Shown: one piece after another, positions 1-8,018 of the stretch
How positions within the stretch are numbered: the first letter of the stretch is position 1
How the letters are laid out: every line of letters starts with the position of its first letter
Assembly (NCBI GenBank): GCA_036267135.1
Contig: DATAWQ010000132.1
Location: 1-64,000, forward strand
Reading direction: 5' to 3'
DNA from: PALSA-505 sp036267135
GTDB lineage: Bacteria > Actinomycetota > Actinomycetes > Streptosporangiales > Streptosporangiaceae
Length of the DNA stretch: 64,000 nt
The notes under the pieces: model-generated
Told to the model about the DNA's origin: nothing
Seen by the model: the letters and a program-made list of their open reading frames with translations, nothing else
Databases searched by the model: none
Made by a program: the position numbers and the translations under genes

Positions 1-258
1 GACGTCCGTGAGCCCAACGAGTACGAGATCGTCTCCATCCCGGGCGCGACGCTGATCCCCAAGGGCGAGTTCCTGTCCGGCGCCGCGCTCGAGCGGCTGC
101 CGCAGGACAAGCGGGTCGTGCTGCACTGCAAGAGCGGGGCCCGCTCGGCCGAGGCCCTGGCCGTGCTGAAGAATGCCGGATTCTCCGACGCGGTGCACGT
201 GGGCGGCGGCGTGCTCGCCTGGGTCAACCAGGTCGACCCCTCGCTCCCCACGTACTGA
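1..258 (+). CDS. moeZ: MoeZ/MoeB-type sulfurtransferase, C-terminal rhodanese domain (partial)
   Basis: Only the last 85 codons are present; the gene begins before the window. The reading frame opens with DVREPNEYEIVSIPGA and contains the rhodanese active-site loop CKSGARS, whose Cys would carry the persulfide. This is the usual C-terminal end of the actinobacterial adenylyltransferase/sulfurtransferase MoeZ, which activates and thiolates small sulfur-carrier proteins for molybdopterin, thiamine and cysteine synthesis. The family is recognised from the wording of this tail. The adenylylating half cannot be checked because it lies outside the window. A perfect 18-bp-arm hairpin follows 30 bases after the stop. 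Confidence 0.85.
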   Translation, partial: DVREPNEYEIVSIPGATLIPKGEFLSGAALERLPQDKRVVLHCKSGARSAEALAVLKNAGFSDAVHVGGGVLAWVNQVDPSLPTY

Positions 259-287
259 CACCCAGCCGAACCAGCCCCCAGACGCGC

Positions 288-328
288 GTACCTGGGTCAG
301 GCCCGCGCGCCGGGCCTGACCCAGGTAC
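288..328. terminator. Perfect hairpin after moeZ
   Basis: The arms GTACCTGGGTCAGGCCCG (288-305) and its exact complement (311-328) enclose a 5-base loop. It lies 30 bases after the moeZ stop and has no T-tract, as is common for actinobacterial terminators. Confidence 0.75.
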
Positions 329-408
329 CGATTCAGGCACGCGACCGGGGGCTGGGGGCAACGGAAGCCACCGTGGGCTTCCGCTCCGGCCGCGTACCTG
401 AGTTATCC

Positions 409-447
409 GTGCCCCGTTCCCGCTGCCTGGTTGCGGGAACGGGGCAC
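409..447. terminator. Perfect hairpin after the sigma/anti-sigma operon
   Basis: The arms GTGCCCCGTTCCCGC (409-423) and exact complement (433-447) enclose a 9-base loop. It lies 5 bases beyond the stop of the minus-strand repeat protein, so together with the hairpin at 288-328 it separates two convergent units. Confidence 0.75.
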
Positions 448-451
448 GAGC

Positions 452-1618
452 TCACAACGAAGACAGCAGTGAACCGGGCAGCCCGGCCAGCAGCGACTTC
501 GGCAGGCCAGCCAGCGCCGACTTCGGCAGCATGGGCAGCGTCTGCGTCCGCAGGCCGACGGGCAGCCTGGACACGACCCCGGTCAGCGTGCCGGTCGGCA
601 TCCCGTTCATGGCCCCGGCCAGCACCTTGGCCGGAAGCTGGGCGAGCGCCCCGGCCGGGAGCGCCGGCAGCACGCCCTTCAGCACCGAGGCGGGCAGTTC
701 GGCCAGCACGCTGGCGGGCAGCCCGGACAGCGCCGGAGCCGACAGCTTGGACAGGAACCTGACCGGCAGCTTGGACAGGCCGGAGGTGGGCACGCCGGTC
801 AGCGCCGAGCCCGGAATCTGCGACGCGATGCTGGCCGGGATGGCCGACAGGGCCGAGCCTGGCAGGTTGCCCAGCGTGGCGGGGGAGGCCAGCTTGGCCA
901 GGTGCAGCACGAGCCCGCAGTAGTCCGGGGCGTTGCCCCGGCCCTCCGCGGTAGCCACCAGCGAGACGAACTCGGGGTTGTCCACGACCTGGCTCAGCGC
1001 CGGGTTGTCCAGCGCGTTCTGCAGGCCGGTCTCGGTCATGATGGCCACGGCGCTGCCGTCGGTACTGGCCACGGTCCGCTCCACCTTGCCGGCCAGTTCG
1101 CGGCAGACCTGGGCCGCGTCGACCGCCGACAGGATCGAGCCGACCGTGGGCACGGCGGCGTGGCCGGACGCGGAGGCGCCGGTGTGCGTGCCCGGCATCG
1201 AGGCCTTGACCGAGGCGTGCGAGCCGCTGGCCTGGCTTCCGCTGGCCACCGGGGTGGTGATCGAGCCTGTTGTGCTGGCGTGGCCCGAGGGGGTAAAGGC
1301 GCCGGTGGTGGCGGCGACGGCGACGCCTCCGGCGCCCAAAGCCAGCGCGAGCGCGCCGACCTTCATGGTGAGGATCTTGGCAAGCGGGGACTTGATCATC
1401 TGTCCTCTTCCGAGATTGCTAGCAGGGACGAGATGCTCCGCGCGGAACGCGGTTATGGCGGCGTCCTCACCGGCCTGCTCGGCGGTGTGGGGCGGCGCGG
1501 CCGCGGCGGCCAGCAGGCTGGCCAGCGGGTCGCCGCCCACCGGCCGACCGGTCGGCACGCCATCGAGCAACTGCTCGGCGGCGGGCCGGCGCAACCGGCC
1601 AGGACGAAGGCTGTTCAT
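452..1618 (-). CDS. Membrane-anchored anti-sigma-like protein with Leu-Pro octad repeats
   Basis: A 388-residue protein encoded 34 bases after an ECF sigma factor. The ATG at 1618 is chosen because GGAAGAG sits just upstream; the open frame extends further up into the sigma gene without a better start. Residues about 1-70 (AAEQLLDG, LASLLAAAAAP, TAEQAGEDAAITAFRA) resemble the cytosolic N-terminus of small actinobacterial anti-sigma proteins. A single membrane helix follows at about residues 80-105 (VGALALALGAGGVAVAA), then a Ser/Thr/Gly-rich linker and a Cys-containing region. The last ~140 residues are repeats of about eight residues of the form LPxSxLxx (for example LPASVLAE, LPKSALAG, LPKSLLAG). 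The role as anti-sigma factor is inferred from position and N-terminal composition; no canonical anti-sigma domain with a zinc motif is visible. The function of the repeat region is unknown. Confidence 0.7.
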   Translation of the reverse strand: MNSLRPGRLRRPAAEQLLDGVPTGRPVGGDPLASLLAAAAAPPHTAEQAGEDAAITAFRAEHLVPASNLGRGQMIKSPLAKILTMKVGALALALGAGGVAVAATTGAFTPSGHASTTGSITTPVASGSQASGSHASVKASMPGTHTGASASGHAAVPTVGSILSAVDAAQVCRELAGKVERTVASTDGSAVAIMTETGLQNALDNPALSQVVDNPEFVSLVATAEGRGNAPDYCGLVLHLAKLASPATLGNLPGSALSAIPASIASQIPGSALTGVPTSGLSKLPVRFLSKLSAPALSGLPASVLAELPASVLKGVLPALPAGALAQLPAKVLAGAMNGMPTGTLTGVVSRLPVGLRTQTLPMLPKSALAGLPKSLLAGLPGSLLSSL

Positions 1619-1652
1619 CTCATCTCTTCCAGCGTCATGAGGCTCATTTGTG

Positions 1653-2240
1653 TCACTCCGCCAGCAAATCGGAGAGTTTGCGCAGGCCACGGTAGGCGGC
1701 GGTGCGCACCGCCCCGGCCCGCTTGCCGAGCACCTTGGCCGCGGATTCGGCGTCGAGGCCGATCACGGTCCGCAGCAGCACGGCCTCCGCCTGGTCCTTG
1801 GGCAGCCGGGCGATCAGGCCGATCGCGGCGTCGGTGGAAATCCCCTCCAGCGCGCGCGCCGCGGTGTCGTCACCACCGGCCAGTTCGCTGAACTCCTCGA
1901 CCGGCATGGCCACGGTGGCCGCCCGCCGCCGGTGCGCCCTGAGGTGGTCGGTGGCCCGGTTCCTGGCGATCGTGGCCGTCCAGCCGCGGAACCCGTCCGA
2001 ATCCCCGGTAAAAGTCCGCAGCCCCCTGGCGATGTGCAGCCACGTTTCCGAAGCCACGTCCTCGGCGTCATTGCCGACGATAACGCGCAGATATCGCAGG
2101 ATTCGTGGGTTAATGTCCCGGTACAGTACGCGGAAGGCATCTTCGTCGCCCTCCTGGGCCAGGCGCACCGTGTCCGCGAGGTCGGTAGCTGTGGCGATGG
2201 CCGTCACGCGGTCCGCGCTCAGGTTCGCCGTCCGGTCCAT
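1653..2240 (-). CDS. ECF-type RNA polymerase sigma factor
   Basis: 195 residues, normal for a group 4 (ECF) sigma factor. Region 2 covers about residues 27-95 (AFRVLYRDINPRILRYL, DAEDVASETWLHI, FRGWTATIARNRATDHLR). Region 4 covers about 135-190, with a helix-turn-helix in IGLDAESAAKVLGKRAGAVR. It redirects RNA polymerase to a small regulon, which usually includes its own promoter. The downstream same-strand gene encodes a membrane protein that probably senses the signal. The ATG start at 2240 faces a 239-base divergent region shared with the plus-strand gene at 2480. No clear -35/-10 pair could be assigned there. Confidence 0.92.
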   Translation of the reverse strand: MDRTANLSADRVTAIATATDLADTVRLAQEGDEDAFRVLYRDINPRILRYLRVIVGNDAEDVASETWLHIARGLRTFTGDSDGFRGWTATIARNRATDHLRAHRRRAATVAMPVEEFSELAGGDDTAARALEGISTDAAIGLIARLPKDQAEAVLLRTVIGLDAESAAKVLGKRAGAVRTAAYRGLRKLSDLLAE

Positions 2241-2479
2241 CCGGCCAATAGTGGAGTATGAATCGCGGTTTACGCACCCATGTTGGGAGAAATCGCTGCT
2301 AAACCAATTGAGCGCTATCCGAACAACTCAGGACCGGCATATCTGCGCAGGATAGATGTAATAGCACAGCCGGCGAACAGGGCCCGTCCCAGCGGTTTGC
2401 GAAGGCAACCGTGCAGGTTAACGTAGGAAGATGTCGCTGGACGGGACAACGTGACCCAACTACGCCGTAGCATGCGGTT

Positions 2480-3544
2480 GTGGTGACGCAGCCGGATATT
2501 CCAGCCGGGCCGGCGGGCGAGGAGTCGCGCGATCAGACCGCCTCGCCACCGCCGGCCGGCCCACCGCTGCCCGGGTCACCGACAACCCCGTTCACCCCGG
2601 TCGCCGGTCCTCGTCAAGACGCGAACGGCCGGCCTTCCTACGCTGCGCGTTATCAGGAACCGTTCATAGCCCAGAACCCCTCAGCCCAGGACCACGATCA
2701 GGGATTCGTCAGCCTTCCCGGCTACCCGGCCATGGCGGTCAGCGGGGCGCCCTACGGCCAGCCGCTCCCCCCCTTCGAGCCGCCCGAGCCGCCCGCGCCC
2801 CGCCGCCGCCTGGCCCGCTCGCCCCGGTTCTGGCTGACCGTGGTCGCGGCCCTGCTCGGTGTGGCCGGGCTGCTCGCCTCCGCGGGCGGGCTGGCCGCCC
2901 AGATCATGCCCCGCCGGTTCAGCCCGGCTCAGCGGCAGGAGATCATGGCCTGGCAGACCGCCAGCCACTGGCGGACCTGGCCGGCCGGGAAGATCTTCCC
3001 CGCGCAGGTCTCCTACCAGCTGTCGAACACCGAATTCGACGCCACGAACGGCCTGACGCTGTCCGCGCACCGGGTCGGCATCGCGCCGCAGACCAGTTGC
3101 AGGAACGGCACCGACCGGGCGCTGGCCGGGGTGCTCGACCAGCGCGGCTGCGAGGCGCTGATGCGCGCCACCTACACCGACGCCACCGGCAGCCTGGTAC
3201 TGACGGTGGGCGTCGCGGTCATGCGCGGCGCCGCCCCGCCGCCCGCCAGCCTGCCGGACCGAAGCAGCCTGCGCCCCACGGTCAAGACGGTGCCGTTCCG
3301 CCGAACCCTGGCCGCCGGGTTCGGCGACCGGCAGCGCCAGGTCGCGGGCGCCTACAGCCGCGGTCCCTACCTGGTGCTGTACACGGCCGGTTTCACCGAC
3401 GGCCGCCGCTACGACCAGATAACGCTGAACCCGTACGCGGCCAGCGAGTTCGACAGCCTGGGCTCCGGCGTCGCCCAGCACATCGGCTCGGCCCTCGGCG
3501 CGCCGCCGCCGGTCCCCCGCTGCCCCGGGGCTCCAGGATGCTAG
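2480..3544 (+). CDS. Proline-rich single-pass membrane protein paired with a mycosin-like protease
   Basis: 354 residues with a GTG start; the next codon is also GTG. Residues 1-110 are Pro/Gly/Ala-rich and probably disordered in the cytosol. A membrane helix spans about 117-145 (FWLTVVAALLGVAGLLASAGGLAAQI). The outer ~200 residues form a compact domain with two conserved-looking Cys (TSCRNGTD, QRGCEAL) and a C-terminal CPGAPGC tail. The gene overlaps the following subtilase gene by 7 bases (ATGCTAG), which indicates translational coupling. The family is not recognised. A role as partner, substrate or inhibitor of the protease is inferred only from the coupling. No WXG100, EccC or other type VII secretion genes are in the window. 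Confidence 0.8.
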   Translation: MVTQPDIPAGPAGEESRDQTASPPPAGPPLPGSPTTPFTPVAGPRQDANGRPSYAARYQEPFIAQNPSAQDHDQGFVSLPGYPAMAVSGAPYGQPLPPFEPPEPPAPRRRLARSPRFWLTVVAALLGVAGLLASAGGLAAQIMPRRFSPAQRQEIMAWQTASHWRTWPAGKIFPAQVSYQLSNTEFDATNGLTLSAHRVGIAPQTSCRNGTDRALAGVLDQRGCEALMRATYTDATGSLVLTVGVAVMRGAAPPPASLPDRSSLRPTVKTVPFRRTLAAGFGDRQRQVAGAYSRGPYLVLYTAGFTDGRRYDQITLNPYAASEFDSLGSGVAQHIGSALGAPPPVPRCPGAPGC

Positions 3545-4761
3545 CCCGGGCCAGGAAGCTGTGCCGCCTGCTGGCCGTCCTGGCCGTGCTGCTGCCCACC
3601 GGGCTGGTCGCCGCGCCGGCCGTCCCCGCCGCGGCCGACCAGGTCAGGCAGACGCAGATGTGGGTGCTCGACATGCTGGACGCGCAGCAGGCCTGGACGG
3701 TCAGCCAGGGCGCCGGGGTGACCGTGGCGGTCATCGACAGCGGCGTCGACCCGGACGTCTCCGACCTCACCGGCCAGGTCACCACCGGCCCCAACCTCAC
3801 CGGAGTCAACACCCCGCCCAGCAACCCCAACTGGGGCCAGCACGGCACCTGGATGGCCTCACTCATCGCCGGGCACGGCCACGACGGCGGCGGGGACGGA
3901 ATCATCGGCGTGGCGCCGCGGTCCAAGATCCTGTCGATCAGGGTGATCACCGACCCCGGCGACCCCAATTATCACAAGTACCAGCGCGAACCGTCCTCCC
4001 GCTCCGAGCAGGCCCTGGCCACCGCCATCAACGACGCGGTCAAGGCCGGCGCCGGCGTGATCAGCATGTCGATCGGCTACGGCGGCCCCAGCCTGCCGGT
4101 CCGCACCGCGCTGCAGAATGCCTACAACCACAACGTCGTGGTGCTCGCCTCGTCCGGCAACTCCGGCAAGCCTGACCGCCCGCGGGCCCCCTACTCGTTC
4201 CCGGCCGACTACCCCGGCGTGATCGGCGTGGGCGCGGTCAGCCAGAGCGGCACCCCCGCGAAGTTCTCCAGCGCCAACCTCTCCGTCCAGCTCGCCGCGC
4301 CCGGCGTGAACGTGCCTGCGCAGGGCAAGGACGGTCAGTACTGGCTGGTCAGCGGCACCAGCCCGGCCTGCGCGCTCACCGCCGGCGTGGCCGCGCTGAT
4401 CCGCTCGGCCTACCCGAAGCTGCCTGCCGCGCAGGTCGCCGACGCGCTCACTTCGACCACGCGGAACCGCCCGCGGGGCGGCTACGACGACAACGTGGGC
4501 TTGGGCACCGTGGACGCCACCGCCGCCCTGGCCGCCGCCCGCCACCTGGCCGCCGATCCGTCCGCGCCCGCCAGCCTGGCCACCGCCACCCACTTCGGCG
4601 GCGGCCGCGCGGCCGTCCCGCCCGCCCCGGTGCTCAAGCGCGGTCCCGGCCTGCTGATCGGTTTCGCGGCACTCGCCATCGTGTCCCTGGCTCTGGTTTC
4701 CGCGGGGCTTTCCGGGGTCGTCGTGCTCCGGCGCCTGCGGTCCCGCCCCGGTCCAGGCTGA
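3538..4761 (+). CDS. Mycosin-like membrane-anchored subtilisin-family (S8) serine protease
   Basis: 407 residues starting at the ATG that overlaps the end of the previous gene. A signal peptide covers about residues 1-33 (LLAVLAVLLPTGLVAAPAVPAAA). The catalytic triad is visible as Asp67 (VAVIDSGVD), His102 (HGTWMASLIAGHG) and Ser275 (SGTSPACAL), with an oxyanion Asn in ASSGNSG. A C-terminal membrane helix near residues 370-395 is followed by an Arg-rich stop-transfer sequence. This domain order (signal, S8 domain, C-terminal anchor) is that of mycosins, which process type VII secretion components. Since no such system lies nearby, this may be one of the stand-alone actinomycete mycosin-like proteases. 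Confidence 0.88.
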   Translation: MLARARKLCRLLAVLAVLLPTGLVAAPAVPAAADQVRQTQMWVLDMLDAQQAWTVSQGAGVTVAVIDSGVDPDVSDLTGQVTTGPNLTGVNTPPSNPNWGQHGTWMASLIAGHGHDGGGDGIIGVAPRSKILSIRVITDPGDPNYHKYQREPSSRSEQALATAINDAVKAGAGVISMSIGYGGPSLPVRTALQNAYNHNVVVLASSGNSGKPDRPRAPYSFPADYPGVIGVGAVSQSGTPAKFSSANLSVQLAAPGVNVPAQGKDGQYWLVSGTSPACALTAGVAALIRSAYPKLPAAQVADALTSTTRNRPRGGYDDNVGLGTVDATAALAAARHLAADPSAPASLATATHFGGGRAAVPPAPVLKRGPGLLIGFAALAIVSLALVSAGLSGVVVLRRLRSRPGPG

Positions 4762-4816
4762 CGGCTCTTTTGTTTAATTAACGGTGGCCACCGGACCCAA
4801 TCAGCTACGGAGACCC

Positions 4817-5176
4817 GTGACCGACGATTCACTGCTCAGGGAACCCAGGGACCACCGGGAACCCGGGGAGATGGACGGCTACACCAGCCGGGTGCTCGAC
4901 GTGGTGGACGCGATCCCGCCCGGCCGGGTGATGTCCTACGGCGACATCGCCGAGTACCTGGGCGAGGGCGGCCCGCGCCAGGTCGGCCGGGTCATGGCGG
5001 TGTGGGGCGGCGGCGTGCCCTGGTGGCGGGTGATCCACGCGGACGGCACACCCGCGCCCGGCCATGAGCTTTCGGCGCTCGAGCACTACCGCGACGAGAA
5101 GACCCCGCTGCGCTCGGCCCGCGACCCGGTCAAGGTCGACATGCGCCGCGCTCGCTGGCCCGACCTGCCCGGCTAA
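4817..5176 (+). CDS. Alkyltransferase-like protein (ATL) with Trp in place of the catalytic Cys
   Basis: About 119 residues of the MGMT/Ogt DNA-binding fold. The segment IPPGRVMSYGDIAEYLGEGGPRQVGRVMA is the typical helix-turn-helix with the Arg finger region. The active-site motif of real alkyltransferases, PCHRV, reads PWWRVI here, so there is no acceptor Cys. ATL proteins of this kind bind O6-alkylguanine and hand the lesion to nucleotide excision repair. The GTG at 4817 is preferred because GGAGA lies just upstream; an in-frame GTG at 4784 has no ribosome-binding site. The stop overlaps the stop of the convergent TetR gene by three bases. Confidence 0.87.
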   Translation: MTDDSLLREPRDHREPGEMDGYTSRVLDVVDAIPPGRVMSYGDIAEYLGEGGPRQVGRVMAVWGGGVPWWRVIHADGTPAPGHELSALEHYRDEKTPLRSARDPVKVDMRRARWPDLPG

Positions 5177-5982
5177 TCACCCGGTTCCGGCTCGGCCGGC
5201 AGGTCCGCGGCCAGACCGTCGAGCACCCGGTCGAGTTGCAGGCTGAACTGCTCGTCCGCGCCGCCCTCGCTGTGCGGCAGCTTGGCCTCGGCGATGATCC
5301 GGTTGAACATCGGGTACTGGCCGCTGTCCATCAGCTTCCTGACGTACGGCGCCATCCGCCGCTGCCATTGCTGCTGGTCGAGCCCGGTGCGCCGCTGCGC
5401 CTCCTGCTCGGCCAGTTCGGCCACGACGGCGCCGCGGACGAACGAGACCACGGTGTTGAGCATGATCATCATCTGGTCCACGTCCAGGTCCAGATGATCG
5501 ATCATGCCAAAGCCCAGCTCCAGGTTGCGCAGGCCGTTGGGCCCGAACGAGGGCCTGCCCGACTGCAGTGAGACCAGCCAGGGGTGCCGCAGCAGCGTGG
5601 CCCGGCCGGCCTGCGCGATCGCCCGCAGGCCGGCCCGCCAATCCGGGCCGGACCGCCGGGCCGTGCCGGGCAGCCGGACCACCAGCTCCTCCTCGCCGGC
5701 TGTCGCGTCGATCATGAGGTCGAACAGGCCGTCCTTGGTGGGCACGTAGCGGTAGAGGGTCATCGTGCCGCAGCCGATCTCCGCCGCCACCCGGCGCATG
5801 GTCACCGCGTCCAGGCCTTCGCCGTCCGCGATCTTGATGGCCGCCGCCGCGATCTCGTCCCGGCTGTGCGCCGGCTTCGGGCCGCGGGCCGGCCGCTCCG
5901 GCATCATCCAGATCACCGGGGGCAGCCGCGGATCGGTGCTGCTTTCGGTGCTGCCGTCGCCTGCCGGTCCCGTCGAGGTCAC
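5173..5982 (-). CDS. TetR-family transcriptional repressor
   Basis: 269 residues, GTG start at 5982 with GGGA upstream. The N-terminal helix-turn-helix spans about residues 40-85 (ITEMS: SRDEIAAAAIKIADGEGL, VTMRRVAAEIGCGTMTLYRY). The C-terminal part resembles the ligand domain seen in TetR regulators of drug exporters. It is divergent from the ABC exporter at 6080. Two near-identical 19-bp sites lie in the 97-base gap, so it very likely represses that operon and itself. The ligand is unknown. The 26-residue N-terminal extension ahead of the DNA-binding domain is unusual but keeps the same codon usage. Confidence 0.9.
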   Translation of the reverse strand: MTSTGPAGDGSTESSTDPRLPPVIWMMPERPARGPKPAHSRDEIAAAAIKIADGEGLDAVTMRRVAAEIGCGTMTLYRYVPTKDGLFDLMIDATAGEEELVVRLPGTARRSGPDWRAGLRAIAQAGRATLLRHPWLVSLQSGRPSFGPNGLRNLELGFGMIDHLDLDVDQMMIMLNTVVSFVRGAVVAELAEQEAQRRTGLDQQQWQRRMAPYVRKLMDSGQYPMFNRIIAEAKLPHSEGGADEQFSLQLDRVLDGLAADLPAEPEPGD

Positions 5983-6000
5983 CGTCCCATCTTACTTAGT

Positions 6001-6060
6001 TGCGTACATCGTACCTAGTTTGTTAGGGTCGCGGCAATAACTGCGTACAGCGTACCTAGT
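6001..6060. promoter_or_regulatory. Duplicated TetR operator between tetR and the ABC exporter
   Basis: TGCGTACATCGTACCTAGT (6001-6019) and TGCGTACAGCGTACCTAGT (6042-6060) differ at one base of 19 and are 41 bp apart, close to four helical turns. Each holds GTAC half-sites spaced by three bases, so each is itself partly symmetrical. The second copy ends 20 bases before the ABC start at 6080. Confidence 0.72.
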
Positions 6061-6079
6061 GATGTCGATGGAGGAAGCG

Positions 6080-7078
6080 ATGACGGCAGACGGCGACGCG
6101 GTGATCGTCGCGGAGGACCTGCGCAAGCGGTACAAGCGCACGGAGGCGCTGCGCGGCCTTGACCTGAGTGTGCGGGCCGGGGCCATATGCGGGCTGCTCG
6201 GGCCGAACGGCGCGGGCAAGACCACCGCGGTGCGCATCCTGGCCACGCTGGCCAGGCCCGACACGGGCCGGGCCTGGGTGGCCGGTCACGATGTGCTGCG
6301 CGACCCGGGGGCGGTGCGCCGCGTGATCGGCCTGGCCGGCCAGCACGCCGCCGTGGACGAACGGCTCAGCGGCCGGGACAACCTGCGCATGTTCGGGCGG
6401 CTGTACCACCTGCCCGGCCGGCTGGCCCGCCAGCGCGCGGACGCGCTGCTGGACCAGTTCGCGCTGGCCGCCGCGGCGGACCGGGTGGTGAAGGGCTACT
6501 CCGGCGGGATGCGCCGCAAGCTCGACCTGGCCGCCTCCCTGATCGTCGCGCCGCCCGTGCTGTTCATGGACGAGCCGACCACCGGGCTCGACCCGCGCAG
6601 CCGGGCCGACATCTGGGCCGGCATCACCGAGCTCGCCCGGGGCGGCACGACCGTGCTGCTCACCACCCAGTACATGGACGAGGCCGACCACCTGGCCGGC
6701 CACATCGCGGTCGTGGACGCGGGCCGGGTGATCGCGTCGGGAACGCCGGACCAGCTCAAGGCGGCGATCGGCGGCCGGCTGACCGTGGTGGTCAGGGATG
6801 GCGCCGCCACCGGGGCGGCCGCCGCCGTGCTGGCCCGGCTGACCGGCGCCGACCCGGTCACCGAGCCGGGCGGCAGGCAGCTCAGCGTGGCCGTCACCGG
6901 TGACCAGGTGACGCTCGCGGACGTCGCCGTCGAACTCAGCCGGGCCGGCGTCGCCGCCGAGGACGTCGCGCTGCGCCGCCCCACCCTCGACGACGTGTTC
7001 CTCCGCCTCACCGGCGACGCCCCGCGGGCCGAAAGTCCAGCCAGCGAAAGTCCAGCCAGCGAAAGGACCGCGGCATGA
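6080..7078 (+). CDS. Daunorubicin-resistance-type ABC transporter ATP-binding protein (DrrA-like)
   Basis: 332 residues. The ATG at 6080 is preferred over upstream in-frame starts because GGAGGA lies at 6070. The Walker A motif GPNGAGKTT, signature YSGGMRRKLDLA, Walker B LFMDEPTTGLD and switch TTQYMDEADH are complete. The C-terminal ~90 residues carry the DrrA-type accessory domain ending in RRPTLDDVFLRLTG. It energises export of a hydrophobic compound through the permease encoded next, whose ATG overlaps this stop (ATGA). A 15-bp duplication at 7031-7060 gives a PASES repeat near the C-terminus. Probably repressed by the divergent TetR protein. Confidence 0.93.
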   Translation: MTADGDAVIVAEDLRKRYKRTEALRGLDLSVRAGAICGLLGPNGAGKTTAVRILATLARPDTGRAWVAGHDVLRDPGAVRRVIGLAGQHAAVDERLSGRDNLRMFGRLYHLPGRLARQRADALLDQFALAAAADRVVKGYSGGMRRKLDLAASLIVAPPVLFMDEPTTGLDPRSRADIWAGITELARGGTTVLLTTQYMDEADHLAGHIAVVDAGRVIASGTPDQLKAAIGGRLTVVVRDGAATGAAAAVLARLTGADPVTEPGGRQLSVAVTGDQVTLADVAVELSRAGVAAEDVALRRPTLDDVFLRLTGDAPRAESPASESPASERTAA

Positions 7079-7914
7079 CCACGATGACCGTGCGGGTTCC
7101 GCCCGCCCCGGCCACGTTGGCCGGCCGGATCCGGTGGGCCCTGGCCGACGGCCTGACCGTGGTCCGGCGGGATCTGCGGCACCTGAAGTACCAGCCCGGT
7201 GAGCTGGTCGGCGCGCTGATGTTCCCAGCGATCATGGTGCTGCTGTTCGGCTACGTGTTCGGCAGCGCGATCTCCGTGCCGGGCGGCAACTACCGCGAGT
7301 ACCTGATGCCGGGGTTGTTCGCCATGAGCGCGTTCACCGGCGTCATCGCCACCACGATCATCGTCGCGGGCGACGCGGCCAAGGGCGTGATGGACCGGTT
7401 CCGCTCGATGCCGATGGCCCGGCTGGCGGTGCCGTTCGGGCAGACCGGCGCGGACATCATCACCGGCTCGGTCGCCCTGGTCATCATGGTCGGCTGCGGG
7501 CTGGCCGTGGGCTGGCGGCCGCACGGCGGGGCCGGGGGCATGCTGGCCGCGGCCGGCCTGCTCATCCTGATGCGGTTCGCGGTGAGCTGGGCCGGGGTCT
7601 TCATCGGGCTGAGCGTGCGCAATGAGGAGACCGCCGACCAGCTCGTCCCGCTGATCTTCCCGGTCACGATGATCTCGAACACGTTCGTCCCCACCGCGCA
7701 CATGCCGGCCTGGCTGCGCACGATCTCCGACTGGAACCCGGTGAGCGCCCTGGTCGCGGCCTGCCGTCACCTGCTCGGCAGCGTTCCCGCTCCCGGCGGC
7801 GCGGGTGCCTGGCCGCTGGCCCACCCGGTGCTGGCCACGCTGCTGTGGGTGGCCGTGCTGCTCGCCGTGTTCGTACCGCTGTCGGTCCGCTGGTTTGCCA
7901 CCGCGAACCGCTGA
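7075..7914 (+). CDS. ABC-2 type permease (DrrB-like)
   Basis: 279 residues, start overlapping the ATPase stop by four bases. About six hydrophobic segments are visible, for example LMFPAIMVLLFGYVFG, AFTGVIATTIIVAG, ALVIMVGCGLAVGW, HPVLATLLWVAVLLAVFVPL. The motif PVTMISNTFVPTAHMPAWLRTISDWNPVSAL is typical of DrrB-family permeases. Together with the preceding ATPase it forms a two-gene exporter in the cytoplasmic membrane. The substrate cannot be read from the sequence. Confidence 0.92.
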   Translation: MTTMTVRVPPAPATLAGRIRWALADGLTVVRRDLRHLKYQPGELVGALMFPAIMVLLFGYVFGSAISVPGGNYREYLMPGLFAMSAFTGVIATTIIVAGDAAKGVMDRFRSMPMARLAVPFGQTGADIITGSVALVIMVGCGLAVGWRPHGGAGGMLAAAGLLILMRFAVSWAGVFIGLSVRNEETADQLVPLIFPVTMISNTFVPTAHMPAWLRTISDWNPVSALVAACRHLLGSVPAPGGAGAWPLAHPVLATLLWVAVLLAVFVPLSVRWFATANR

Positions 7915-8018
7915 TCCAGGCGCGGTCAGGCCGCCCACGACAGAGTGTGTAAAAGACCAGTAAACCGGTTCATTTCCGGCCTTTCCGGGATTACTGTCGG
8001 CTGGTAGGAGGGGCGCTC

